Shown in pieces: positions 9,591 to 19,319 of a stretch of DNA of 22,019 bases. Position 1 is the stretch's first letter; every line of letters starts with the position of its first letter. The translations under genes and the position numbers were made by a program. The notes under the pieces were generated by a model that was not told the DNA's origin, searched no databases, and saw only the letters and a program-made list of their open reading frames with translations. Source of the stretch: Nemertoderma westbladi (Eukaryota; Xenacoelomorpha; Nemertodermatida; Nemertodermatidae); the NCBI GenBank assembly GCA_032718475.1, contig JAUCBJ010006298.1:1-22019 (forward strand), in the 5' to 3' direction.

Positions 9591-10450
9591 TTCAACTTGG
9601 CAGCTTTAAATTCGACAAAGTTATAAGCATGTCAATATCATAACGACGACAACGATTTCACTTTCAGACATTTGGCCCTCTAGCGGCAGACTGGAGAACT
9701 GCAGATGGATTCGCCTCCTTTGAAAGTCACAGCTAATGGTCTAATACATATCTGCCAAGTTTCAGCTTAAACGGATTAAAAGCAAAGAAATGGGAGGGCA
9801 TTTAATGTTTAGACATGTGGCCCTCTAGCGGGAGACCATTGCACTGATGGTGTCTGAAAGTCTCTCAAAAATCTCAACTTTAGCTCATATTGATACCTAC
9901 AAATTTTCAACTTGGCAGCTTTAAATCCGACAAAGTTATTAGCATGTTAAAATCGTAACGACGACAACGATTTCACTTTCAGACCTTTGGCACTCTAGCG
10001 GCAGACTGGAGAACTGCAGATGGATTCGCCTCCTTTGAAAGTCACAGCTAATGGTCTAATACATATCTGCCAAGTTTCAGCTTAAACGGATTAAAAGCAA
10101 ACAAATGGGAGGGCATTTAATGTTTAGACATGTGGCCCTCTAGCGGGAGACCATTGCACTGATGGTGTCTGAAAGTCTCTCAAAAATCTCAACTTTTGCT
10201 CATATTGATACCTACAAATTTTCAACTTGGCAGCTTTAAATCCGACAAAGTTATTAGCATGTCAAAATCGTAACGACGACAACGATTTCACTTTCAGACC
10301 TTTGGCCCTCTAGCGGCAGACTGGAGAACTGCAGATGGATTCGCCTCCTTTGAAAGTCACAGCTAATGGTCTAATACATATCTGCCAAGTTTCAGCTTAA
10401 ACGGATTAAAAGCAAAGAAATGGGAGGGCATTTAATGTTTAGACATGTGG
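9591..10450 (+). repeat. 315-bp tandem repeat, about 2.7 copies, dimeric unit
   Basis: The word TTCAACTTGGCAGCTTTAAAT begins units at 9591, 9906 and 10221, exactly 315 bp apart; the third unit breaks off at 10450 after AGACATGTGG. Units two and three differ at only a few positions, and unit one slightly more. Each unit contains two related halves, one around CCCTCTAGCGGCAGACTG and one around CCCTCTAGCGGGAGACCA, about 153 bp apart. The repeat therefore grew from a ~155-bp monomer that duplicated, diverged and then amplified as a pair. There is no open frame of note. Confidence 0.93.
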
Positions 10451-10456
10451 CAGGCA

Positions 10457-10477
10457 ACGACGACGACGACGACGACA
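10457..10477. repeat. (ACG)n microsatellite at the end of the array
   Basis: Seven perfect ACG triplets sit where the third 315-bp unit stops. Each unit carries the short form AACGACGACAACG internally, so this run probably arose by expansion of that word at the array edge. Confidence 0.85.
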
Positions 10478-10555
10478 ACTATTTGCATAAATTGACCCAC
10501 CCCCTAACAGTGTCAATTCGCTAAGGCTCCGCCAACTTCGTGGCTCGCCCCACAA

Positions 10556-10561
10556 TATAAA
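10556..10561 (+). promoter_or_regulatory. Possible TATA box upstream of the 107-codon frame
   Basis: TATAAA stands about 145 bp before the ATG at 10707 and just after a locally GC-richer segment (10500-10550). Such motifs are common by chance in AT-rich DNA, so this rests only on position. Confidence 0.2.
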
Positions 10562-10706
10562 CCTACTATACAAGAAAGTTGGATTAACATAATATTATTA
10601 ATTAAGTCGATGGAGCTAAATGTACAATAGAACTGCGCTTTGTGCTGAGCGGTTTATTATGGAAATAAGCAGTAAAAATATGTGATTGACTGATATAGGT
10701 ACCCAA

Positions 10707-11030
10707 ATGGAATTCTTCAAAATGGTTGTTTTTATAGCCATTAGATTATCGTTATTATATGTAAAAGTTTGTTTGGTCGTCTCTTGTGAAGTTGGTAATT
10801 TACTTTACATAAAGTCGGAGAGAGAAGAACTGGAAACCTTTTTTAAAGATGCGTTGCTAAACCTCATAGAAACGCAAAACAACTACGTGTGGTTCAACAA
10901 AACCAGTATAAAAAGGAAATGCAGTTCTTGCGGCATCATATATGTTAGATTCTCAGGAATTCCCGGTGATGAATTCGAAGATAAGTTTTATTCTATTGCA
11001 CACAGCAGTAATGTTATGACAAGTGTTTAG
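10707..11030 (+). CDS. Hypothetical secreted or membrane-anchored protein, 107 codons
   Basis: The frame opens at 10686 with TTG; the first ATG is at 10707, and a second ATG at 10722 has the better context (AAAATGG). An in-frame TGA at 10683 closes it upstream. The first ~25 residues are hydrophobic (MVVFIAIRLSLLYVKVCLVV), like a signal peptide or signal anchor. They are followed by a charged segment (KSEREELETFF), an N-glycosylation sequon (NKTS) and a CSSC pair. GTTG|GTAATT (10792-10801) and CCCG|GTGATG (10963-10972) could be splice donors, so this may be a first coding exon instead of a complete gene. It is more GC-rich than its surroundings. I recognise no family. It could still be a chance frame. 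Confidence 0.35.
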   Translation: MEFFKMVVFIAIRLSLLYVKVCLVVSCEVGNLLYIKSEREELETFFKDALLNLIETQNNYVWFNKTSIKRKCSSCGIIYVRFSGIPGDEFEDKFYSIAHSSNVMTSV

Positions 11031-13167
11031 CATTAAACGAGTCGACATGCAAACTTCAATACTAAATCGCATTGAGGCCATGAGGAGACCCCAGGTTTAT
11101 GGAGACCGATGCTTATCTTTATATAAGGATAGTCCGGTGGATGGTAGGATTCTTCGCGGGCCAGCCAATCATGTCATGCCAATGGCAATGTTGCCATGGT
11201 ATCGGTAGCGAGTGCCCGTCAGTGACATGGATGGATAACGTTGTAGCTGAAACCACGAGCACGGTTGTTATGGAAACATACAGAGAATAACGGATACGGG
11301 AAGAAATTACCGACCTTATGGCTACTTGGAATTCTATTTCATGGAGTTTTTAACTTCAAAGGTTTTTTTAAATCAACTATATTTATGGTGGAGGAATAAT
11401 TTATAATAATTATTAATTTATGGTCTATTACCTTCCAGTCTACCAGAACGGAGATGTCCCCTCACCTTGAGCATTGAAAATAACTTATAATTCGATAAAA
11501 TTAAAACTCACACATCAAAATGATTTCTGCCACCTCAATGACGTTACTACCGCTTAAAGAATGTGTCGCTCTAAGCGCGAAGTGTTGGAAATATTTTATT
11601 ATTGGTTCGTCAAGTACTCTGCCAAACAGTATTGCACAAATCTAATATTGTTCTGTTTTGTAATATCTCTATGTATATTGGTGATGGGCGTTTGTTTGTC
11701 TTCTAAACTCAAATGGACTATCAGCTGTTAATGTAACTTACTGTACGATATATTATTTCTAGTTTGAAAAGCGATTTTATGTTTTGATTAAAAGGTTGTT
11801 TGAGACACAGTTATAAATTGTTTTCTAATACGAGGCCAACTTCATTACGGAACAATATGCCACTCACCCTGCTATAGGTACCGGTACCACGCTCTTAACC
11901 GTCTCGCTAAAAAAATAAATAAAAATAAATAAAAAAAATAAATTTAAATTGAGGATATAATAAAATATATAATTTATTCATTGCACAAATTAATATCAAC
12001 CCATATTATAAGACTAGAATATTAAAAACTGTATTTAATTAAGTTGCGGTTTTTTAAATTAAATTTTTAAATTAAATTAAATTAACGTTTCTTTATAAAA
12101 ATAGATCATATAAGCCAAGGGGTTCAAAAAGTAATAATGTTTATCTAGGTGCATTATTTACATTAGGCCTATTATACATTTTATAACTCTTCTCTCGAGA
12201 GATCTCTTCTAGTTCTCGAGTTATAGCTGTCTGTTTGTCTGTTAGTCGGATGGCAAATGACAAAACAAAATAATTGTCGTGAATGCTTGCATTCTCTATG
12301 AAAATAGACTAAATCGCTTTCTTTAGCGGCTTTAAAAATTTGTTAAAAATGCAGCAAAACTGCGCGAAATTTATTGTCCTTTCATTTCATTTTCACACCG
12401 GTTTCAGCAAGAGGATTCGTCACATTGACCTTATCCAGACTGCATTTTCTCTACCAACCGTAATTGTCCCTTGAAATTGAAATTGAAATGAAATTGGCTC
12501 TTGAAATCATCATCTTTTAAGCCTACAGTACTACAAATAATATTCTAATTGTTCACTGGCACTAATAATTATTCATTGTGGCAATCAAAAAACACCACAA
12601 ATTATCCACAAAATTGTTAATAATTGATAATTAATAATTGTGACGTTTATAAATAATTATTTGACTTTTTTCCTACATTGAAAGGGTATAGAACATCTGA
12701 TTTTATTTACCTAAAGTAGCGAACCTTGAAAGAGCGTGTCCTTTTTCTGCTGTACCCTCCTGTTATCCAGTCTGCAACCAAATGCGTAGAATTTGGTTGC
12801 CTACTATAACTATCTTATAAAATGTAAGTGAATTACTTTATTTCAGTATTGTTCTATTAATTTTGTGACGTCATAATGTCTAAAAATTGTTGCTGGAGTT
12901 GTTCTGATAATTATTTTGCGATTATATAATTAATGGTGTATGAATCTTCGAAAAAAGAAATTGCTTGCGATATTCTTTACTTCCTTTGAGTTAACATTAT
13001 TTGCTTTAAGATATTGAATAAGATATTCTTATATATTATTCCATAAACACAGTATCAAATCGGTAGAAGCAATAAGGGTGGGCTAAGGACAATAACTAAT
13101 TAATGCAGTACTGGTGGGCCTATTATTATTATTGATTTATTATTAGTACAGCATAATATATAATTAC
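11031..13167. other. AT-rich non-coding stretch, possible intron of the minus-strand gene
   Basis: Two overlapping frames just after the previous ORF (11023-11208 and 11099-11290, +) are in locally GC-richer sequence but show no motif. Other landmarks are the palindrome GGTACCGGTACC (11876-11887), an A/T simple-sequence patch (about 11908-11945), the palindrome TCTCTCGAGAGA (12191-12202) between TATAACTC and GAGTTATA, a perfect CRE-type TGACGTCA (12866-12873), and the hairpin listed at 12774-12800. If the minus-strand exon at 13168-13399 is real, this region would begin its first intron. I found no convincing second exon. Confidence 0.4.
12774..12800. other. Perfect 10-bp-stem hairpin
   Basis: GCAACCAAAT (12774-12783) and ATTTGGTTGC (12791-12800) are exact reverse complements around a seven-base loop GCGTAGA. 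No U-run terminator or known RNA structure accompanies it. It may be chance, a transposon-end relic, or a folded RNA element. Confidence 0.6.
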
Positions 13168-13399
13168 CTATGTAGTCCGGGATATGAGAACTGGAGTGCT
13201 GGAATGACAGACTCCCCCTAGGAATGGCCCTTCTCTTTAGGGACGTCTGGGGTAGCCAACTGGGCTCTTTCCTTGTCTGTCTGTTAAGCTTTTCTTCTCG
13301 AACCCCATTATTGGCTGATTCACATCCCATTGCGAACACATCAGGGGATGATGTGGATGTAACTGACCTCCCAATTGGATAGATTTTATTTGCTTCCAT
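13168..13399 (-). CDS. Candidate first coding exon of an unidentified gene (77 codons plus 1 nt)
   Basis: It reads leftwards from ATG at 13399-13397. The start context is strong (A at -3, G at +4) and in-frame stops lie just upstream. It encodes a hydrophilic Ser/Arg-rich sequence that includes SVTSTSSPDVFAMG, KLNRQTRKEPSW and KRRAIPRGSLSFQHSSSHIP. After TACATAG comes GTAATT (13167-13162), a good 5' splice site, just where the frame loses its composition and becomes AT-rich. The exon is visibly more GC-rich than several hundred bases on either side. A basic-plus-serine segment (KRRAIPRGSLSF) could be a phosphorylation or docking site, which is inference only. I do not recognise the protein and could not find the next exon. 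An unspliced 99-codon frame running on to 13100 is the alternative. Confidence 0.45.
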
Positions 13400-15152
13400 A
13401 GTGATTAATATTCCATTATTTTAGGTCTAAATAAAATATAATTTCACCACTCAAGAACAATAATTGACAGACATCTTAATTTCTTTACTAACAGTAATTT
13501 CTAATTTCTTAGTATTTCTTAGCAATTTACTATTAACAAATTTAAACACATTATAAAGTTGAAATGTTTGTTTATATACTGTATGTTTGCAAATATTTAG
13601 GGTGATCTACCTACTGTATAGGTATAATATTATAATAATTTATAAATATTATAATAATTATTAATTTGGAGTGAAACTTTTTGAAACTTTTCTTGTTGTT
13701 TAATTTAGGCGTAGCTATAAATAAAGTAGCCTGTGGTGGTCTCCAGTAGTAGCAGGTACAAAAAATGCTATAGATTATTGTCATTTTCAAAATTAGATAC
13801 CTGTCTGTAGGTACTATAAAATAAATCTTTATTGTATTTCGGTGATTAATTTATAAAACTGTGCTAACATTTATCTATATAACAAATAAATTCATTTTAA
13901 ATTTTTTTAATATTGGGGCCCCAATACATTTTATATTTAATATATTTAATTTATTTAATATTGATAATTTAAATGTCAATTATGAATATTTTACAATATA
14001 TTTTACCAATTGTATTAAATAAAGATGGTTTGTATTCAGTTATCAACCAACCCTAATTATTAACGTAAACCTTGCAAGAAGTTCACTGATTATTTACTTT
14101 ACCTTATGAGAAATATGATAATTATCTTACAGTGTAGAAACTTAACCATTAATTGAATAAATATTTAATAATAAATTATAACAACAATGTAACAATTTTA
14201 TTGTATATTGTGTACACATTGGTACGAATGAGAAATCCTTTCTACCAACTAACTTCTAATTAAGGATATAGTATAGTTCGATGTGTTGCTAGGCGATATC
14301 CAATAATTAACATTTTTTCGTTTGGCTTAAAACTAAATTGTATTAAAATCCGAAGTCCCAGCCAAGATTTCCTTTTAATGCGACAATCATCACGATACTG
14401 AAAATAACAGCTTACCAATACAATTTGTTTAGAGAGAATAAAGTCCAGAGAGGACATTTATTATTATAGTTGTAAATATATTATTTAAGTGAAATGAAAT
14501 AAAACTATATGTAAATAAATTGATATGGGTAACGAACAGTTCGGGCAGAAAGAATTAGTTGTTCTAGACACAACAAGCCCACCATTAAAATAAAATATAG
14601 TTTTACGTTTACGAAGTGAACAGATCAACGGCTATTTAATATATATTACTCATATTATCTCCCACGCTGACTCAATTTAGTTATATATATATATCTTTTT
14701 AATAATTTGTGCATTGTGCCACCGGTGGCGTATTAAATTAAATTATTATATTTTACAATACAGTATGTGTGGACATAGATATATATATACCGCGCATATA
14801 ACACCCATAGACGATGATAATTTACGCCCACTGTTTATTTTACAACACACGTGACGTCATCAGGTCTTGAATTCGTTTGCCTACATACCGTACCTATAGT
14901 GTATATTTTTTTTTACAATAAAATACAGTGTATATACAGGTGTACATTAGTCGTCCAAATTCATTACCTGTTTTGTAAGTTTGGTACAGTATACCTACAG
15001 TCTGATCAAGCAGGGCATTGCTTTCGCCGTATAAGCCAGTGCACTTTGCTACATCTTACTTTGGCGGCATCTCGGAGAGACAAAGCATGATGGGTAGCTA
15101 CTGTATGACTTTCTCAGGGACAAATCGTAAAGTTCACTGTGCCTTCAGATGC
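13400..15152. other. AT-rich non-coding stretch
   Basis: Very A/T-rich, with many TAATTA/ATTATT words. The short frames at 14260-14457 (-) and 14851-15090 (+) have no motifs. Around 15010-15110 the sequence is locally richer in GC. The only regulatory-looking site is the overlapping E-box/CRE at 14848-14859. If the minus-strand exon is real, its promoter should lie in the proximal part of this stretch, but no TATA or initiator can be singled out. Confidence 0.45.
14848..14859. promoter_or_regulatory. Overlapping E-box and CRE (CACGTGACGTCA)
   Basis: CACGTG (14848-14853) overlaps the full CRE palindrome TGACGTCA (14852-14859). bHLH-Zip factors bind the first and CREB/ATF factors the second. 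It stands about 1.45 kb upstream of the candidate minus-strand start codon. No expression context is available, so function is only suggested by motif identity. Confidence 0.3.
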
Positions 15153-15159
15153 GGATAAT

Positions 15160-15376
15160 CATGACCTACTAATAATACGGCCTGGCAAGCTGCAGCAACC
15201 CATCAAATTTAGTTGGCCGACTTTTTTTTTTACAGTTTAACACTTTTAAAATTGGCTAAGCTATAAATAATAGAGACCTACTGTAACATTAAAACTATTG
15301 TGTGCATGCTGCACACATCTGCAGCTTTGCACACATTGCTGCTGCAGCTCGCCAGGTCGTATTATAGTAGGTCATG
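15160..15376. mobile_element. Miniature inverted-repeat element with 7-8 bp target duplication
   Basis: The left arm (15160-15198), beginning CATGACCTACTAATAATACG, is mirrored by the right arm (15338-15376), which ends AGTAGGTCATG. About 35 of 39 positions match by eye, with one shifted base. The element is flanked by GGATAATC at 15153-15160 and 15377-15384; one C is shared with the arm, so the duplication is 7 or 8 bp. The 217-bp length, ~39-bp inverted ends and lack of coding sequence are typical of a non-autonomous DNA transposon. An 8-bp duplication would suit hAT-type elements, but the terminal bases are not typical, so I do not assign a superfamily. Confidence 0.8.
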
Positions 15377-15384
15377 GGATAATC

Positions 15385-16241
15385 AAACGAAAGGATGAAA
15401 ATTCAAAAAGAGTCCTAAAAGTCATCGAGTCCCAATTTAGTTGATAAACCGGAATAGTATTGTTTACGGAGCCAATTACCCCAAATCTATTTTTTTTATT
15501 TATAAATCTACTATTCTGAAACTTGAACACAATGATCTTTGATCTTTTACTATGAAAACTGAGTATGGATAACTTCGTAAACCCGTTTCTTAATTAAGAG
15601 AAATATGGCACTTTTAGTGCAGGTCGGTTTTTTACAAAAATTGTATAAATGTTGAGGCTTTATATGTAAAATATCTCATGTTTAAGGAACAGTAATACCA
15701 CCTGAGTTCTTGGTCCAAGGCATTGGCAAAATGTACCTAGATATATTCCTAGATATACCCTAGATATTCCTAGATATACCCTAGATATTCCTAGATATAC
15801 CTAGCTATCTTCTATGAAAATTTCTGCACAAAATTATTGTTTTTAATAAAAATTTATGGGGGTTTTAGTATGTCCGGGCTATATTTTGGGAATCTAATAT
15901 TTTGTGATTAACAAAGGGTAGCTGTTACAAAATCGGTTCTAGAAGATCCAAATGGCCATGTTTTACAAAACTAACTTAGCTGCTGAACATTTTGTATATG
16001 TTTAATAACAATCAAATTCAATGTATTTATTTATGAATTTAATTTAATTAAGTAAAAAATAAAATAGTAGTTAGGGAATTTAGTGATGAAAAAACTAAAA
16101 ATCAACAAACTGAGAAAAAGGTTGTGTTATTCAGTGAGAGAGTCATGAATATCAGCCATAAATATTGTTGTTGAAAAAAATGAAATATTATAATATTATA
16201 TATACACCATGACCAGTAATATAGTGTCATTTTCTGATGAC
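15385..16241. other. AT-rich non-coding stretch left of the long-inverted-repeat element
   Basis: No gene was recognised. It contains the short CCTAGATAT array (15736-15809). Its last bases form the hairpin that abuts the next element. Confidence 0.5.
15736..15809. repeat. 10/11-bp tandem repeat (CCTAGATAT(A/T)(C))
   Basis: About seven units alternate CCTAGATATAC and CCTAGATATT, so the effective repeat is 21 bp over much of the array. The last unit is degenerate (CCTAGCTATC). Confidence 0.85.
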
Positions 16242-16243
16242 AC
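16224..16243. other. Perfect 7-bp-stem hairpin at the left element boundary
   Basis: GTGTCAT (16224-16230) and ATGACAC (16237-16243) pair perfectly around TTTCTG. The right arm overlaps the first two bases (AC) of the left inverted terminal repeat. No matching hairpin occurs at the right end, so it belongs to the left flank or target. Confidence 0.6.
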
Positions 16244-16582
16244 GGACACCCCCCCCCCCCCCCAGATTTTTCTACAAATCTTTATCATAATGCTTGGAAT
16301 TTGAAACACAACTAGTTCAACTCACCGTGGTTGTTACCATGAAGCCGGAATTTTTGAATTTGCCTTTAATTTTTTTTATCAGCGTTTTAAAAAAGTGTCT
16401 TTTGCGAAATCGCACCCTCCGTATCGTGGCCATTCTTCACATTAGTCGTAATTTTTTATATCATTAAAAAGCTTGCGTTGCAAGGATTCCAAATATGTAA
16501 CAATATCTGAATTTCGTTGAGAAACAGCTGAGATATAGGCGTTCAAAGATTGCAAGAATTATTGTTCGCTGAAGGCCATTTA
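16242..16582 (+). repeat. Left inverted terminal repeat (~341 bp)
   Basis: It runs from ACGGAC through a C15 tract, CTACAAATCTTTATCAT, CAACTAGTTCAACTCA, CGTGGTTGTTACCATGAAGC and GCGAAATCGCACCCTCCG to AAGGCCATTTA. Each of these words reappears, reverse-complemented and in order, at 19942-19613. By eye roughly nine in ten positions match, with small indels, so the two arms have been diverging for some time. Confidence 0.92.
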
Positions 16583-16643
16583 TTCTATTTAATAAATACA
16601 CAATATTCGAGAAGGCATAATTGAAACCAGAAACAGAAACCTT

Positions 16644-19319
16644 ATGAATTTAAGTCCAGATGAGAAGCTCAGGAGAAGATTTATTAACAGTATGGTTTCC
16701 GGCCGGGTTGCTACAGCAGTAAATATTCTGGAAAACAAATCTGGTGGTTCTGTCTTGGATCTAGATTCGTGTGTCGATGGTACACCCATTAGACAGATAC
16801 TGAAAGAAAAACACCCACCTGCTGCACCTGTTGGCCCATCCATGATTGAACATAATTGGGAAGGTGTTATCGATTTCCATCCAGTAATATTTAACGGCAT
16901 CAATGGTGACACAGTGCTCCAAGCAACACTCCGCACACATGGCTCAGCGGGCCCCTCTGGAGCCGATGCCGAGGCATGGCGGCGTATGTCGACGGCTTTC
17001 GGGAACACATCGGTTGCCATAAGGAATGCTGTTGCAGCAGACGCCCGACGCATGGCGGTAGAATACCTGGATCCGGTTGTAATGGATGCATTCAATGCGT
17101 GTCGTCTGATACCTCTGGACAAATCCCCTGGGGTACGTCCCATTGGAGTTGGGGAATGTTTGAGAAGAATGATAGGTAAATCAATTATGTCTTGTATTAA
17201 TGTATCAATTATGTCTTGTCTTGTATTATGTCTTGTATGTCTTGAGGTGCTAGGCGGCAACACGCAGCTGTGTCTTGGGCAACTCGAAGGGATCGAGCAT
17301 GCCATACATTCGTTACGAGATTGCTATGATACAAATGACTGTGAGGCTATACTACTCCTAGATGCTACAAATGACATTAACGCCCTGAACAGATCATTAA
17401 CACTGCATAATGTCCAGGTAAATTGCCCCCCTTTGGCGACAGTTCTCGTTTCCGCTAAAAAAAATTAATTTCGCACTACCATATCTCCAATAAACACCTA
17501 CCGTAATCCAGTACGCATGTTTGTTGAGGGTGAAACAATTTGGTCATATGAAGGAACCACACAGGGGGACCCTTTGGCCCTTGCCATGTAAGCCATAGGA
17601 ATACTTCCAATGATCAAACGCCTAAATACAGCCACCCTACCCTGTGTTACTTCTACTAACAGTAATGAAGTGGGATTTCAGTCGCCAGATAGCTCAGATA
17701 ATCTTGTAAACTCCAAAATTCCAGTGCATGTTGGCGATCATATGGAGGCTAAAGCAACGGATTTGCTTGTGCGTCAGAATAGCAGTGCGATTACAGAGAA
17801 ATGGTATGCCGATGATGGAACGGCCATCGGGAAACTGACTAAGTTAAGGGATTATTGGGGCAAGGTTTGTCAAATTGGCCCCAAATACGGCTATTATCCA
17901 AACAGTTCGAAATCAAAACTGATTGTCAAAGCTGAGTACAGACATGCCGCAGTATCATTATTTGAGGGCACAGGTGTTCAAATTGTAGAGAGCTACAGGG
18001 TCTTGGGTTCCGTTTTGGGTTCCCAACCAGTTTGTCTAGATTATATTAAGCAGCGGGTTACTAAACTCTGTGACTTGGTTGGCGATTTAGCAAAAATATC
18101 ACAATCCGCACCACACCCATCCTACTGTTGCATGGTCCGTGGAATACTGCCGAGGTTGAATTTTCTGGCGAGAACCACACCAAACTTCGTCCGACAGTTA
18201 GACAAATTCCAGGAGGTTGTCAGTACCAGGTTTATACCGGCTCTCACTGGCAGGCATGCCCCTGCTAGGGCAGAACGGGAACTACTTTCTTTGCCAGTGA
18301 GGGAGGGGGGTATGGCCATCTCACAGCCATCAGACTTCAATGACTGTTACAAACATTCTCTCAAGTTATCACAGCCTCTGCAACTGCTATTACCTGGGGG
18401 TGATCCCCCCCGCCGGTCCCAGATTACCATTCTTAGTGAGCTAAAATCCAGTGCCGCTCAAAAGCTTAAGAACAAGTGCGCCCGACTGGACTCGAAACTG
18501 AGTGACGAGCTCAAATACCAACGTATGTTGACCAGAGAGAAGAGCGCATCAGTCTGGCTAACAGCCCTTCCAATCCAAAAGCTGGGAATGTCTCTCCATA
18601 AAACTTCATTCCGGGACAGTCTTAGCTTAAGATATGGGTGGGAGCCAGACCGCGTTCCATCAACCTGCACATGTGGTGCCGCCTTCTCGGTAACTCATTC
18701 TCTTCACTGCCCAACAGGCTGCATTACAATAGTCAGACATAATGAAATAAGGGATTTTCTAGCCGAGGTTCTCAACGAAGTCGCCTCAGACGTGGAAACG
18801 GAGCCCCATTTACAGCCACTAGATGGGGAACAGTTTAGACTGCGGTCAACCTCAGTCTCACCCGACACGCGACTGGATATTGCAGCTAGTGGAGTTTGGG
18901 GAGGGAGGTTCGAAAGAGTTTATATTGATGTTAAGGTTTTCAATCCTTTGTGCCCTTCCAACCCGCGTACAACCGAGGCAGCTTATCATAAGCATGAATC
19001 TGAAAAGAGGCGAAAGTATGAAGAAAGGATTAATATGGTGGAACAAGCTGGGTTCTGCCCGTTCGTGGTGGCGGCAACAGGGGGTTACAGCCGTTCAGCT
19101 CATGCCCTCTTGAACAGAATGGCACTGTTGCTTTCGGCGAAGAGGAATTCCCCTTACCCAGAAACAATAAATTAGTTGCGCACCCGATTAAGTTTCGCCC
19201 TTTTGCGGTCTGCCAGCATGTGCATCCGAGGATCTAGGTCCCACAGGACGAGAATAGCACGATTGGCGGACACGGGAATCCGATCGCCAGTCTCCTCGGC
19301 CGGCCTGGAGTCAGGGTAG
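16644..19319 (+). pseudogene. Reverse transcriptase with C-terminal zinc motif and PD-(D/E)XK nuclease, R2/HERO-like, decayed
   Basis: The first ATG after an in-frame TAA (16593-16595) is at 16644. The first segment (to 17468) has the family words KEKHPPAAP, GSAGPSGADAEAWRR, CRLIPLDKSPGVRPIGVGE and, as RT motif A, LLLDATNDINALNR (D240; relatives usually have NAFN). Motif B ([13 protein letters not shown]) lies at about 17550-17588. The second segment (from 17610) has KWYADDG (YADD, residues 66-69 of that segment), GRHAPARAERELLSLPVREGG, a zinc-type C353-x-C355...H363...C367, RHNEIRDFL, and a nuclease core RLDIAASG...YIDVKVFNP (D423, D440, K442). Lesions: an expanded TCTTGT-rich stretch (17175-17245), a 42-bp in-frame insertion carrying TAA (17448-17489; stop 17466-17468), TAA at 17589 where relatives have Tyr, and TAG at 19173 where relatives have Trp. 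After this last stop the frame stays open with LSFALLRSASMCIRG to 19319. All segments share one frame. The N-terminus seems short for the family. Confidence 0.85.

Noticed and set aside
11023-11290. Two short overlapping plus-strand frames after the 107-codon frame
   Set aside because: They overlap in different phases with no motifs; the locally higher GC content alone does not support a gene.
16589-17305. Minus-strand 238-codon frame opposite the RT gene
   Set aside because: It is the antisense shadow of the plus-strand RT, whose family motifs are clear.
17408-17489. Intron in the RT gene beginning at CAG|GTAAAT (17414-17422)
   Set aside because: Conserved residues CPPLATVL are encoded just after the supposed donor, so the sequence is coding; only the 42 bp after it look inserted.
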